Below are positions 1-12,840 of a stretch of 64,000 nucleotides of DNA, in pieces. The notes below the pieces were generated by a model. That model was not told the origin of the DNA. It did not search any database and saw nothing but the letters and a program-made list of their open reading frames with translations. Both the position numbers and the translations under genes were made by a program. Each line of letters starts with the position of its first letter. Position 1 is the stretch's first letter. The DNA is from Rhodeus uyekii (taxonomy: Eukaryota > Chordata > Actinopteri > Cypriniformes > Acheilognathidae), in assembly GCA_037043235.1 (NCBI GenBank), contig JAWRVZ010000075.1:1491001-1555000 (forward strand). The letters run 5' to 3'.

Positions 1-432
1 AAAAGCAATAAAAGGATATTTCCAGCATTACACTTCACATATGATAACTTTTTTTTTTGTTATCAGTAATGTACATTTGATTAACCAAGTGGCTTTCTCT
101 TGTCCCACCTGTATTATTTTAGTGGTTTTCTGTATATTTTAGGTTAAAAGGCAGATTTTAGTAGCTAAATGTTATTTTTTCACGTAATGAAATATATGGT
201 TGAAATATACCTTGTAAAGCATGCAGGCATTCAGTAGAACTGCGAACACTGTCACAGTATTTTTACAGTGAATTTCTTTTTTTACAGTAATTTTTGTCAA
301 AATTACAAAAAGACAGTTTGATTTTAATCTATTATGAAATGTTGGGTGATGCAATGAAAATAATGATGCAATGCTAAAAAAATACTTTAAAAAGAATCTT
401 TCAGAACAATATATTTTCTCTTTTTCATTTAG

Positions 433-544
433 GGGTCAAAAACAGATCAGGCATGCTTTGGGAGTTTCAATATACGGCCATGGCGAAGACAAGCTTCGTG
501 TGATTGAGTCATCAGGCCTGAAATACCCTGACAGTCTTTTCTGA
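433..544 (+). other. Candidate plus-strand terminal exon, unassigned
   Basis: A strong acceptor-like tract (pyrimidine-rich, ending TTTCATTTAG at 432) is followed by an open frame of 36 codons from 434 to a TGA at 542-544. The peptide (contains LGVSIYGHGEDKLRVIESSG) looks protein-like rather than low complexity, but I do not recognise a family. If real, it would be the last exon of a gene on the opposite strand to nhs whose earlier exons lie left of the window, or a processed fragment. No canonical AATAAA follows closely; AATAAG is near 586. Confidence 0.25.
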
Positions 545-2407
545 GAGGATTTTCTGATACATCTCAAGAAGTTTGAGTGTATTAAATAAGAGTATTATGT
601 TCAGCTCCACACAAAAAAACGCACAAGGACTGACCTCATCTAAGAAGTTTTGCTGAAGAGCATAAATTATGACAGGATTTATCTATAAAAGTTTCATTCT
701 CGTTCTTTTTTCAAAGTCTTTTACTTTGTCAAACTCTTTTAAACCTAGAAGTTAAGAGGCTTATGAAAAGAAAATGAAAGTTCATTGAGAGTGAATGTAT
801 AACACAGTGAGTCACTGATTTTTACGTCATGTTCTCAGAGAAGATCTGCAAGACATTTCAGCCAAATAGGATGAACCGCACACGGATCTGACAGCCCCTG
901 ATGTCACATATGATTAAATTAACTTCACATTTCAGGGGTGGACTAAAATTACTCTGCAATACAAAACAGGGGCAGGATTTATGTGTCGAATTTAATCCTC
1001 CTCGTTCTACGGATTTGAGATCTAAAAAAAAAACAAAGCATGAGTGATTATTAAAGCTCCTTGGAAGCAACCCATTCAAGCGGGTTACGCTGATTACATT
1101 ACAAACTGTGTCACAAGAAAGGCAGCAGGTCCGTTCGTTCTCAAGTCTGTTCTTTCACTAAAACTGCCTTGGGTCACGTGGAGGTTCAGTGGAAGATTAA
1201 AGCAAAACATTTAGGGTGAGTCTCATAAAAATTGTATATTTGGGAGGGAAAACGTTTTCCTCACAATGCAAAAAAACGTAGGCATGTTAATATTTTCACC
1301 CCAAATGTTTTTTTTAAGACAGTTATCTACAAAATATCAGTTTATATTTCCAAATACTCCTTTTGTCATCAATTGTAATAATCCAGTGGGATTTTTTTGT
1401 GCACGAGGAGTCTGACAGCAGCCGGTGATCCACACGGAGATCTGATCTCACCATCATCAAGTCCATCTGATTTCATAAAGAAACAGAAAATACTGGGACA
1501 AAATGGCCTCTCATATAGTGATTGATACTGAATTAATTTTTCTTCCACTTCTTTTTGCACTTGAACGGACAAATACAAACAAATATATGTCAAAATAACC
1601 TCACAATACGGTCAGTTATGTCTTAGGTGAACGGAAACAGCTGAGAAAGAAAACACATGTGTAACAGTGTATTGTATCCGTGCCGCTTTTAAAGTGACAG
1701 AAGCCTAATAAACCTACTGTTGTCTCAATAAAAACTTTAATCAAACAACAAAAGATAAAGAGAAATTCACTCGCTGTTCTTGACTGAATAACTCTTGTAA
1801 TAAATATATTGGTAATATATATATTTTATAAAGTGCAGTGTTCTTTTATATTTGATTAGTTTCAGTACCTGAAAATGTTGTTTATTTCGATCCTATCTTT
1901 GTTCAGATGCATTTATATGTGCTAATTTGTAATCATATTTGTTAAAATTCAAACGATACCCAACCCCACTGCTCAGTCATACATAGTGGCCCAAAATACA
2001 GCAGAAGCCATTGTCATGTTAACCTTAATGAGACCAGTCTGTCTGGAAAACAGAGCAGATTACAAGGATGTGACACAAAGAGACTGTGACCCCCAAAAAG
2101 AGATTACAGAGAGAATGAGGTGACGGAGAAAGACACACAAAGAGCACAATGTTCACAAAATGTGTTGCTCAATGAACTAACAATCAACTCTTTATATAAT
2201 ATTTTATATCAACTAATGTTAACAAAGATCAATAATGACTGTAACAAATTGTTGGAATAGCTTGTTGGTGCATTAACTAACATTCAGAAATGTGGCCTTA
2301 TTGTGTTACTAAATATTTGTTCACTGAAATGTTCATTATTTGTACATTTATATTATATTTGAAAAATGTGTTATATATGTATATACATATATATAAATAT
2401 GTACACG
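545..2407. other. Intronic, nothing identifiable
   Basis: Mostly AT-rich, apparently unique DNA. A faint relic of the TTAACATTAGTT-type repeat lies at about 2165-2290. No exon or RNA gene is seen. Confidence 0.5.
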
Positions 2408-2893
2408 CAGTGATACCTTGAGATACGAGCGTTCCGACATACGAGTATTCCGAGATACGAGCAAGCATTTGAGCATGTTTTTGCTTTGAGATACGAGTAA
2501 ATATTTGAGATACGAGCAGCTTACAGACGCTAGAGGTGTTCAGCACTCGGAGCAGCTCAAGCTCCTCATTTATGGGTAATTGCATATGATCTCCACTAGA
2601 GGCAGCTTGGTTTTACAGCGGGGGTTACCGGGGGCAACGAGTGATTCACCAGTATTAAGCTGGGAGCAGCACGAGTTATGAGTGTTCAATAATAATAAAT
2701 ATGAGCTGAGTCTATCCAATACACAACAGGGGAAGAAACACTACACTTCTGTATTGTGTTTGCGTTACGTTATCCCACCCTAGGGAGTTTTTTAGAATAT
2801 CAATTTTTTTTCTGTTATTTCTTATGGAAAAAATTTATTTGAGATACAAGCTCATCCTGGAACGGATTAAGCTCGTATCTCAAGGTATTACTG
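2408..2893. mobile_element. pogo/Tigger-like non-autonomous TIR element
   Basis: The left end reads CAGTGATACCTTGAGATACG and the right end, reverse complemented, CAGTAATACCTTGAGATACG, continuing AGC on both sides. The 486-bp interior has several further 'gagatacgag' motifs near the left end and no transposase. The CAG terminus is pogo/Tigger style. A TA follows the right end (2894-2895), but the left flank is CG, so one copy of the target TA is altered. Confidence 0.82.
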
Positions 2894-2895
2894 TA

Positions 2896-4105
2896 TATAT
2901 ATAGATATATTGTAGGGTTATAACAATATTCAAACTCCCTGCAAAAAGTAGTGCACGAATAGTGAATTGAGTTCTCTTTTGCACCTTCTTGCTCTGACAA
3001 GTAAACACAAAATTAGGTCAAAATAACCTTGTAAACACAATCAGTTATGTCTTAAGTGAATGTAAACACCTAGACAGAAACAGTGCAGCTTTATATTCTT
3101 ACTATGACTTTCTATCTAAGATGCTTTAAGAGAAAGAATATATGAAACAGTTACTGAGAATATGGAGAAACTTCTCAACAATGCAACTTTCCCTCGGGGT
3201 GGTTGTGCGAAGTACAGAAAGCATAGAAATTTCCTCAAACTGTTAACTCATTCCCTGAGTGTGTGGTGTAAAACCATCCCGTCTGCTTGTTGCCGAGCTG
3301 AACGCGTCTCATTCGGAGATGCTCCCGGCGGGAGGCAGAGATTACAGAGGAGAGCCACGCGCGCACATGCCGCGAGACGAGGGGAGTAGTCATTTGTTCC
3401 CATGGAGACAGTGCAGGGAAAGTCGAGACCTCCAATGGGGGCACATGCTGGGTGGGAACGTAGGGAAAGGGAGGGGAGAGTCTCTTCCAAAATCTGCCAT
3501 CAGCAATATTACACGCGGTGTAGCGTCTCACAATTTCCCCTCTAAGCATCCGTGATTATGTTAAGCCACTCTAACACACGAGAGGAAGACAAAGGCGGTG
3601 TTTTGGCTGTCAACGGCTGAGGTGAACATGTGCCTCACTGTCAACTCCACACAACACAACCTCTACTCAACACATTCTGGTTGCAACAACTACAAAACGC
3701 TGGTTTTCTTCAGAGTTGAAAATAAAACAACGTTTATTTCAGTCTTTCAACTTCAAAACTTCACGTTTAATTCATTTTCTCGTGACATTTACTAGCAATT
3801 TCTGAGTGAAAATGTCTTCCAAACATATGTTACTAAATGTTGTGCTGGCAGAATGCAACAAAACACATCCAGGTTTTCATGATACTCTGGTTCCAAGAGC
3901 CTTGGGATTTATTTAATGTCTTTATTTTATATCCATTAGGCAAAATTTGATTGCATAGTAAAATGACAGTCATGAGCATTGGTGTAAAACGTATTTAGGT
4001 TACAGTACAGATACCAATAAACATTTTACTTTAAAAGAACCAACACAGAAAACTGAGAGAAAGTAAAATATCCACAATTTAGTGCACAATTTAAATGGTT
4101 AATAA
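2896..4105. other. Intronic, with a GC/CpG-richer block at 3180-3560
   Basis: The block at 3180-3560 is noticeably more GC- and CpG-rich than its surroundings and has overlapping frames on both strands, none recognisable as protein. The remainder is AT-rich unique DNA. Confidence 0.5.
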
Positions 4106-4330
4106 AAGTCAAGTCAGCTTTATTTATATAGCGCTTTTTACAATAGAGATTGTTTCTTTACAGAGATAACAGGAAAATAATGCAACAAAGCTTAAGAAAT
4201 TTCAGTGTTGATTCATTTCCTTTGTAAAAATCATTAGTTATTCATTTACGGTAGTTAGTTTATCCATACAGCAGCTCTGGTGAAAACAGTGATGTCATCA
4301 TCCAGGTCAGATCTCATATAATTTTGTCAG
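4106..4330 (+). mobile_element. Teleost interspersed repeat (GTCAAGTCA...CTTTATTTATATAGCGC)
   Basis: 'Gtcaagtcagctttatttat' plus 'atagcgctttttacaataga' and the following 'agataacaggaaaataa' are the start of a repeat I recognise as very common in fish genomes. A second copy in this window starts at 19887. The 3' boundary is approximate. Confidence 0.65.
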
Positions 4331-6564
4331 AGCAGGCCAATCTATAATATTGATGAATATTAAATGAAACTTTGCAAAGCTTTTCGAATTCGACTTTTAA
4401 AACAGTGAGGTATTTTCTCGTTTTAGTGCTTTTGACCTGGCAGCAATTGTTAAAATTAAAATGTTTTTTTTATTTTTTATTAAGGTTACTATTATTTAAA
4501 TTGAAAACTAAAAATAATAAAGCCAAAAAAAAAAATTTAAAATAAAATTAAAATAAAATTGATTAAAATTAAAGTAAAACATTACAATTAAATTACATTA
4601 AAGCAAAAAATACATTTAAATTAAAGATAAATTAAAGAAATTAAAATCTATTAAAAAGTGTATAATGATTAAATTTTAACAATAAATAAAATAAATGATT
4701 AAGATTAAAATAAAGTTAAAAATTAAACAAAATTTTAAGTCAAATTTATTGAAACCTCACCATACATCCCTGCATGAGTGTTCTGTGAACAGGCATTTTT
4801 GTATAAAACAAATTGGAATATTAATAAAAATCCTAAAAAACTACATAAAATGTCCTCAGAACTGAAAATAAGCGTATACTTGCTTGCATACTAGCATACC
4901 GCATTTTAAAGCTCTTTGCACATTAATGCTCTTCTGTCTCGCTCCCTCTCCAGCAGATTCTGAGTAAATAGCCATCAGCGCTATAAAGATCACCAATAAA
5001 GTCATTAGGCCAGTTAGCTGAAAAGTAACCTCCATGCAAGACTGTTATAAACACACCTCGCTAATGCTAATCTAATCAGCAGACATAAACACAATCAATG
5101 ACGTCTAGAAGTAACACAGAACTCTGACTGAGCCGTAAACTGCATCCAAAGCCCTTTAACTGGTTTAGGGCCTCCGCTAATGACGGCTCAGGGAATGATA
5201 GGTGCCCGCAAGCATGGAAGAATGGGACATTGCTATTAGATGTGCAGATCTCAGGTGATGACATTAGCCGTTTACTCCTGCAGATGTCAAAACAAAAGTC
5301 TTCTAGATTACAAGTGCATTCTTATCTAACAACGACGAATAATATAGATATGGGACTTGATTAAAATAACAGCTATGATCAAATACGATGCATTAAATGC
5401 TAAATACTATAGTAAATGCAAAAATAACTCTAGAATTGAGAACCATTTGTACATGATGAGACAAACTTCTGTTCTCATAGCTGTGGTATAACTCGTTAAT
5501 GCTCTGCTTAGCATGTATTTCCATATGGATAATTAAGTAGCGGTTTATTTGAAGTCCGCAGAGAAGTTCTCTCAGCTCGCGGAAGACCAAAAGTTGTACA
5601 CAATTATTAATTTATGAGTATAAACCACATTCTGTTGGCATACACAGTTTGCAGAGTGATGCACTTTTCAACCCCACGGCGAGTATTTAACATTTACTTC
5701 TGTTTTATAGTAATACCTGAAATCATCAGAGTAGTGCCATCGCATTTACTTGTCTTCACATTTCTGATTATGATTCACTATTTTTCTGGTTATTGGAGAA
5801 CCAGCTTTGATTAAAAATGGCAGCTCTGACTGTAAACAAATCCCAACTCGTGCAAACAAATCAATAAGTTCAGATCAAAGCGTGCCGTTTCAACACAAAC
5901 ACTCTCAATGCACTATGATTATATCACGCTCTGCTGGAATATAATGTTTTGAGCGGCCAAAGGATTCTCCCCGCTAGAGTCGGTTACTCCAGCGCCTTGA
6001 GGGAGGATCAAGGATATAATGCATTAATCAAAGCACACAATACAACAGTATCATGGGAATTTGAACCAAATCAGAGTCAAAACAAGCATCAGCTTGTGTG
6101 GATCTGTGTGTCAATAATGGGGTTTATTGATGGTGATGTGACATCTAGATGAATACTCCAAAGTGTGTGTGTGTTTTTGTTCTGGTTACGGCGCCAAAGA
6201 CTCACACAAACTCAAGTCACACTAAACACAACAGTGTTTTCCTGAATGAGCCCTGCCATGAAATCAGAAGTGAAGTTTCTGTGGCTTTTAGCTCATGTCT
6301 CTTTGAGTGTGACATCATTTGTATACTAAAGCACTCCTAAACATCGACCAAATAAAATTTGGACACATATGCCTTTAAAATCATCCTTTGCTGTCAGGGC
6401 AAACGGACCAACAATACAAATATACCATGTTTGCAGGGGGACTATATGCAAGTGCTCTGTAAAATGAGAATGTTTCTCACTATGTTGCTTATTGGTTAAA
6501 AACAGGTTGGGTTAAAACGTTTTACACACCACACCTAAAAAAGAGAAAAAAGTTCTTTAATTTC
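4331..6564. other. Intronic, AT-rich then unique
   Basis: 4440-4760 is a low-complexity 'ttaaaattaaa/aataaaat' tract. 4760-6560 looks single-copy, with no recognisable coding sequence. Confidence 0.5.
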
Positions 6565-6682
6565 GCTGGGCTGTTTCAACTCATGTTTGGGTCAAAAGTC
6601 AAAAGTACTTGACGTACAATGAATACATAATGGTTTGACCCAACCCAACCTTTGACCCAAACATGGGTTGAAACAGCCCAGC
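6565..6682. mobile_element. Palindromic MITE-like element
   Basis: Arms of about 32 bp (6565-6597 GCTGGGCTGTTTCAAC... and 6651-6682) are near-perfect inverted repeats around a ~53-bp spacer. The outer 'ttttttagagtg' on the right matches the end of a common fish palindromic repeat as I recall it; the left outer end is altered. There is no coding capacity. Confidence 0.7.
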
Positions 6683-6884
6683 ATTTTTTTAGAGTGCTGG
6701 CCTGTTATTCAAAATAATTAAATAGTTATACAATCAAATCAAGCGTTTCATAAACATAGGCATTAACTTGTTTTAAAGAATGTTTTGCCACTTTGATGCT
6801 GTAACAGTGCTGTTACTGTTAACAAAAAATATGAACATTGTCTGTAAATGAAATAAAGCTAAAATATATATAATCGTTTATATA

Positions 6885-7641
6885 CAGTAATACCTCGGTT
6901 TACGAGTTTAATTCGCTCCAAGAGCAAGCTCGTAAACCAAAATGCTTGTACACCAAAACAAATTTCCCCATAAGAATGCACTAAAAATCAATTAATTCGT
7001 TCCACATGACCACAAATGCCCATTTTAAATTTTTTGTTTTTGTTTTACCCTATTAATTGCAGTTAAAATTGTAACCATTAAGATCGCATATAAATACTAA
7101 TTAATAATTGACAATTAAACTAAAAATACTTGACAATTTACTGTAATGCACTTCAGGTTTGAGCAGCCTGCTTGGAGGAGAGAGAGGAGGGAGGAGGGGG
7201 GAGCGGGGAAAGCAAGGATGAAAGCAAATTAGTGAATTTATTATAATAGTACAGAAAACAAACAAAGTGATAATCCAGAGACAAAAAGTCGCGGAACATG
7301 GGAGCCACGAACGAACGAATTCACGGGAGTGAATTTATTTATTTTATTAGTGTAAATCACTAATAAAAGTATCACTGTGGTGAATGATGCAGCCAATGAA
7401 TGAGTTAAGGGGTTATAAAGGGGTTGGAACCTCCTGACTGTGTTATGAGAGGCTGTCATTAGGATATTTCTAGTAAAAATGCGCACAAGGATGCTGAGCG
7501 TTAGGACTTTTCCCACACAAAACTGCGCATGGGTGTGGGAAATTTTTTCTCGTACACCGATACAATGCTCGTACACCGATTCGACCCTCCATGCTCATAC
7601 ACCGATTTGCTCGTATACCAAGTCTAACCGAGGTATTAATG
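6885..7641. mobile_element. pogo/Tigger-like non-autonomous TIR element, second family member
   Basis: The left end reads CAGTAATACCTCGGTTTACG and the right end, reverse complemented, CATTAATACCTCGGTTAGAC. TA flanks both sides (6883-6884 and 7642-7643). Sub-terminal motifs 'gctcgta(c)accga' recur near both ends, resembling repeated transposase-binding sites. The 757-bp interior has no transposase frame and contains a G-rich block at about 7165-7210. It is related in terminal design to the element at 2408 but has a different internal sequence. Confidence 0.85.
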
Positions 7642-7643
7642 TA

Positions 7644-8097
7644 TATTGTTTTAAATTAACTGGGAATATCCTGGGAATACTGCCACTGGCAGGTCACCCG
7701 GCTGACATCCCTGGAATTTGCTCAGGTTTTTTTTTTTAAATGTCTGTTTACAGCACACAGAACCAGACTCAATAGCTAAAGTTTGCTAATATCAACACTT
7801 ATGCTCATTGGACGGGAAAATGAACCGACAGTCAATGACGTCGTATGTCATTAAAGGATAAGAACACAAAGCAACACTAAGACAATCCGCTGAGATAACA
7901 TTGTTTATGGAATTGAAAAATCCTAAACGGTTAATCTAAGTTCAGTTCTAGAATCAGATATATTGCATTTTGAGTTTACAAAACATTTTGACAAGACATT
8001 GCATATCCAGTTGGTTGCCAAACAATACATAATATGCTGAGATATTTCCTGGAGTTTTGATTACAAACCTAGCAGAGATTGCTGATGATTTCACCTT

Positions 8098-8133
<36 letters not shown>

Positions 8134-10021
8134 CTGCGTTTGGCTGGGACGGTAAATCACAGCAACGTTTTACCACACAGATTGTTCTCAAATGATCACA
8201 TGGCTCTGTCTGATGTGAAACCCGAGCCTCCGAGGCCAATGTTTGGAGCCAGTCAGGCGATTCCTTCTGCACTTGTTGAATTACGACCGAGATGAAGTAC
8301 ATGGGAAGGAAGAGATTTCAGTAGAAAAGGCATAATCAGGAAGAGATCTCTCACTGTTCGTCACGCCCCGCCACAGATACCTTGAAATCCATTTTCCCTA
8401 GACAGACAGGTTGACGGCAGGGATCAGGAATCATTAACTTACATCAGTATTTCCCAGAAGGAATTACTTTATTAAGTAAAGGTCTGGCTAAAATGTCACC
8501 ACTAACTGGGCGCCAATACCAGTACAGCGTAGAGCCCATTAAAGACAGAAACAACAGATTGACCGCTTCCCTAAAGCCAAAACTCAATAGAAGTAGTCAA
8601 CAGCTATTAACCATTGACTATGTGATTCCTCTGCAGGAAATTGAAGGAGTCTGAGATCAGGGCAAAAAGCTGGACTTGAACCTGTATCACTTACTGTACA
8701 TGTGCATTATAGTGTCAATGTGTCAATGGCACTGCAGCTCCAACAAACTAGTAATGCAACAGCAATTTAGTGAATAATCTGGGTAGCGTTTCATAAAAGC
8801 ATTGTCTCTATGATTAAGTTATGAGGCTTTTGAGAAATGCAGTCTTGGTTTTTAAATAAGTCACATATGTGATGTTTGATCATGTCATGTTGGATCATTA
8901 TGGCAGGGTTTTCATACTTTTGGATGCCAAGCTCCCTCTAAATATGATTATCATCCTAAAATTTAAAGCCATATTTTTTCACCTATTTATACTGGGGGGA
9001 AAAAGGAAGAAAAAGCATGTATGTGATGATGCTTTTTCCAAAATTGCACTAAACCGAAATATTCAAAATAATAACATTTATATAAAATATTTACAAATAT
9101 TTGATCTATGCTAATAGAGTCTGTTGTGATTGAACTAGGTCATATGTTCACTGTAGAAGTGAATGGTGACCAGAGGAGTTTATCAAACTGTAAGGTGCTT
9201 ATTACGGTAATCCGCCTGCTAAGGGGCCGACAGGAGGATATATAGAGCAATGGGCTGAGGTAGGGCATTGTTTTTGGGAGGCCCTTATATCCCCCACCCC
9301 ATATCTGTTTATTGCTTTCGCTTGCAGTCCAAATCTCAGTGTTTTTTTTTCTTGTGCCTTTCCAATAGTTGTTCTGGCCGGGACCCAATGTCAACAGCAT
9401 TACACACAAATCACGCATCGAGGAAGCTCCTGACAGACGGTGAGTTTTTATTCGCCCTTCAGTCAAACAGTGTTTTAAGTTATCAACTTGACCTGACTTG
9501 TTCCCTCGTTCAGTGGAAACATGCAAACAAAGTCAAATAAACAGGTAGTGAGGTAATTACTGTACTAGGCTCTCAGTTTGTTATCATTATCACACTTCTT
9601 ACACATGAGCACACTTTCCAGACCTCTGGCCCAAATCAGGCCTTCACAGATGAGATTAGAGCCTCAGATTCCAGACCAGACCCAGTTCAGATCAGACATG
9701 ACAGACGACTCAGAGACAGGCAGGTTGAACTGCTCTGTTAACCCAACACATCAGCCATCTGTGCGGGACAGATGGGACCCCACGCCCCCATTTAGCCCGA
9801 GGGGACTTTCAGTTGCATTCTCCCACACTTACACTCACACACTCTCAGTTGTGAAAGGACTGGAAGACAGAAACATGAGAGAGGAAGAAACAAGAGATTT
9901 ATCTGAAAAGTAGAGACCAATCGGTGTATATTCAAACCAAAGCATTGGTTCATTATGTACTTATCAAACTGCAAACAAACACAATAAAATTTTTGGCAGA
10001 TACTTTACTGGCAAAAAGAAT
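7644..10021. other. Intronic, apparently unique
   Basis: Apart from the CA run at 8100, nothing repetitive or coding is recognised. 8340-8700 and 9360-9910 are relatively GC-balanced and would be the places to look for conserved non-coding elements. Confidence 0.45.
8100..8130. repeat. (CA)n, ~15 repeats
   Basis: A short CA run. Similar short runs occur at 14180-14202, 17532-17555, 26249-26278 (GT), 36889-36908 (GT), 37500-37520 and 63520-63541 (GT). Confidence 0.93.
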
Positions 10022-10735
10022 TTTAAAGTGGCCTATGATGCTTTTTCTAAGAAAAAAGATTGAAGTTAATTTATCCAGTTGTTTTTAAAGTGCCCTATGA
10101 TGTTTTTTCTAATACCTCTCCTGTCGTTTGTAATACAGCGGTTTGTGAAGGTAAAAGGTCTGTAAAGTCTCAAAGATCAAAATGCACAACAAACAAAGTT
10201 ACTGTTTCCTAAAAGAAAGAATTGATCCTGAACTGCAGAAACGAGTCATCTGTGATTCTCACTACTTTCTCAAACCAACGTTTGTTTGTATCACTTTTGC
10301 ATAATTCCAGTCTATGGTCTTTATTGGCTGTTCAAGAACAGAGTCAGCGTTGACCTTTAAACTCTGTAGTTGTAGTTGAAACTGGAAGAGTTTGGTTTGT
10401 GTGTAGACACGTTGAGAAGACGCTGTTTTCTGCTGCTAAAGCAAATCCACTTTGCTGCACTTTAAAATTTACGAGAAAATGCTCTAGAACTGATACGGTA
10501 AAACTGACGCCATTGTTACGGTTCCTATCACTGTGCATCAAACGAAACTGAAACCGCGATATGGTTATAGGTGTTTAGTTTCCAACATGCGCTGTAAGTC
10601 AACCAATCACAACAGACTAAGCCAAAAAGAGCTGATACTGCAATGTATATTATGCTTTTTGACCTTGGATGCATGTAGACATATTGTAGGAAACTCCAAA
10701 ACAACGTTAGAAACCTTTAGGGGCACTTTAATGTC
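10022..10735. mobile_element. Interspersed repeat, TTAAAGTGCCC-type
   Basis: The segment shares long similarity with 58095-58680, including 'aagaaagaattgatcctgaa' and 'ccactttgctgcactttaaaa'. The termini 'ttaaagtgccctatgatg' (about 10084) and 'aggggcactttaa' (about 10731) are inverted, and a partial second copy of the left end starts at 10024. It is probably a non-autonomous DNA transposon; the superfamily is not assigned. Confidence 0.7.
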
Positions 10736-12207
10736 AAATAAATGACAGACTTCACCTTTAATGATTAATAAGTCATTAACTGACCTGTGAACAGAGCTAA
10801 AACAGAGAAGTGTGTGATTAATGCATATTATTATTAGCTAATTCCTTCTTGTCTGTTTTATAACGGAAATGACAAACTGCCTGTAGAGTGAACCTTTCCT
10901 CTACGACGACCTGAATGACTTTCGAATGTGACCACACAGGCATCCCAGCCTCGACCCCTGCTGACCTCTGCTAAGACTGGCCAGGAAGACAAACTATCCC
11001 CTTAAATGCACATTAATAATTCCCAAACTTTACCTGATAACCAGACTAAACACACTAAACAAAGATTAAAGCAACATAATTGCTCATATTTGGTTCATTT
11101 TTTGAATATCTTTTATTTATATATATGTCCAGTTTTTAATTTTATTTAATTAAAATTTCCATATAGCTTTATTTTAGTTTAAGTCATTTTAGTAGTGCAT
11201 CTTAAACTCATTGCAAGGCAACATTTCTCATTTTAGTTTTTCCATCTATTATTTATCTTTTGTTTTATTTCAGGTATTTTTTTAAATTACCAACAATTTT
11301 CTTTGACATTAACAACTGTCATGGTAGAGCAACAGTTTGAAAAGAAAAGTTAGTTAAAGTAAGTTAAACTGTTAACATGTTTATTGATCGTTTCTAAATT
11401 TTACAACAACACGTCATTAAACTGTCAGTAATGTCAGTCCACGTGTTTTCTGTCCACCAGAAATGATTATAAAGATGAATTCTAAATGTTTCATTAGCTA
11501 ACAAGGTACAAAATCTAAGGTGAAATACAGCATCTCTACTGTGTATACTGTGAAAATAACAATGGTGGCTTCTAATCTTGATAAAGCCCTTTCACTTTAT
11601 GAATGAATGTGTTTCTATGGTATATAATTACACCCTCCGTCCCTGGGAAGAAACAACTGAAATCCCCCTGAGACATGGTCCAAACTTCAGCACGTCTTTC
11701 TCCTCAGGCCGCCAGCTGCTCGACCGCTCGCCAGAGAGAAAGAAACAGAGAGAGGCTCGAGACAGAACTAGAGGCCGCCTGCAGCCGGTTGCAACATCAG
11801 TCGTGCAAACCTGCTTTGAATTAAACTTGCACAACCACACGCTCCTCTCCAACCCCCTTTTGTTTAGGGATGCCTGTCCTGCCAACTCTCCTTCTAAACT
11901 CTCTCTCCTGCTTTCAGTCTCTCACAACAACGCAAGCCGTCTGTGGTGCTGACAGTCGAGGGGTTTTCCTAGTGCCGTCTGGCTAGCCTGGAAACGTTTT
12001 CAAAAATGTGTGAGAATCTGCTGAGGAGTCAGAGTGTGTGGGTTTATTTAGTAGTAATTCAGGGACAATATTATTCCGAGAACTCTAACGAAACCTCCCT
12101 ATGGGAACATCTGGGAACAGTGGTGTAGGTTTCATTAGGGCATAGGATAGGTTTCATGTCGCCCACGAGGAGTTACAGTGAGAAAAACTTGTCAATTGCA
12201 GTTAATG
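10736..12207. other. Intronic, unique; GC-richer block near 11630-11950
   Basis: The block at 11630-11950 has a pyrimidine tract ending TCCTCAG at about 11708 followed by an open frame on the plus strand, but the peptide (Arg/Lys/Glu-rich, then ordinary) is not recognisable. The remainder is AT-rich. Confidence 0.4.
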
Positions 12208-12704
12208 TGTCACAACTAGGGAAAGTGTGCGATGCCGAGATAGGCGAGGGGCACAAGTTCCAACTGAAATCACTTTATTATAAGCAAAAGGTGAACAAAA
12301 CAAAACACTTTAAATATAAACAAAAGAAGCACGCTTGTGCAAACCTGGAGACTGTGATCAAGGAGACAGAACAGATCATGGAGACGGCATCCACACACTG
12401 GAACCCACAAGAGCATCAACAACCGACAAAGACAAGGGAAACACAAGAGGGTTTTATACATCCAGAGAATGATGAACACCTGGGTAGACTAACAATGTAA
12501 GTGATGACAAGACAGGTGCAGGGAGGGCACGAGAGGATACACAGAAGAGACCCGGAAGTGAAACAACATGACACACCAGACAGGAAGTGACAATTGACCT
12601 CACCGACAGGAAGTGTAACCATGACCTTACAGAAAGAAAGTAACAAAAGGACACGACAGACAGGAAGTGCACAATTGACACACCGGACAGGACTAATGGT
12701 AACA
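12208..12704 (-). mobile_element. Solo LTR (antisense), GGAAGT-repeat bearing
   Basis: On the minus strand the element runs TGTTACC...GTTGTGACA (497 bp). The flanking 5-mers TAATG and TTATG differ at one base. The minus strand has an AATAAAG polyadenylation signal followed by a segment similar to the 3' part of the LTR at 18413 (AATAAAGTG, TTTCAGTT, CGCATCGCACAC), so the two belong to one family. The U3-like end carries about four spaced copies of 'gacaggaagtg' (12540-12690). No internal retroviral genes remain. Confidence 0.75.
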
Positions 12705-12840
12705 TTATGTAATATACCTTAGTATATGATTGTATATGTCAATATGTAATTTTATTAAGAGTAATGAAAAAATAACCATTAACGTTTTCACTACTTTTTC
12801 ACTACTTTTCATCTAAGATGGATCACTTTTTGTATTCAAT

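Noticed and set aside
3162..3555. Four overlapping frames of 75-104 codons
   Set aside because: They overlap on both strands in a GC-richer block; none has recognisable protein motifs or splice context.
11578..11952. 124-codon plus-strand frame with an acceptor-like TCCTCAG
   Set aside because: The composition changes abruptly inside the frame, there is no recognisable family and no matching donor or downstream exon could be found.
12208..12704. Endogenous retrovirus coding region
   Set aside because: Only LTR-type sequence is present; no gag, pol or env remnant was seen between or next to the LTRs.
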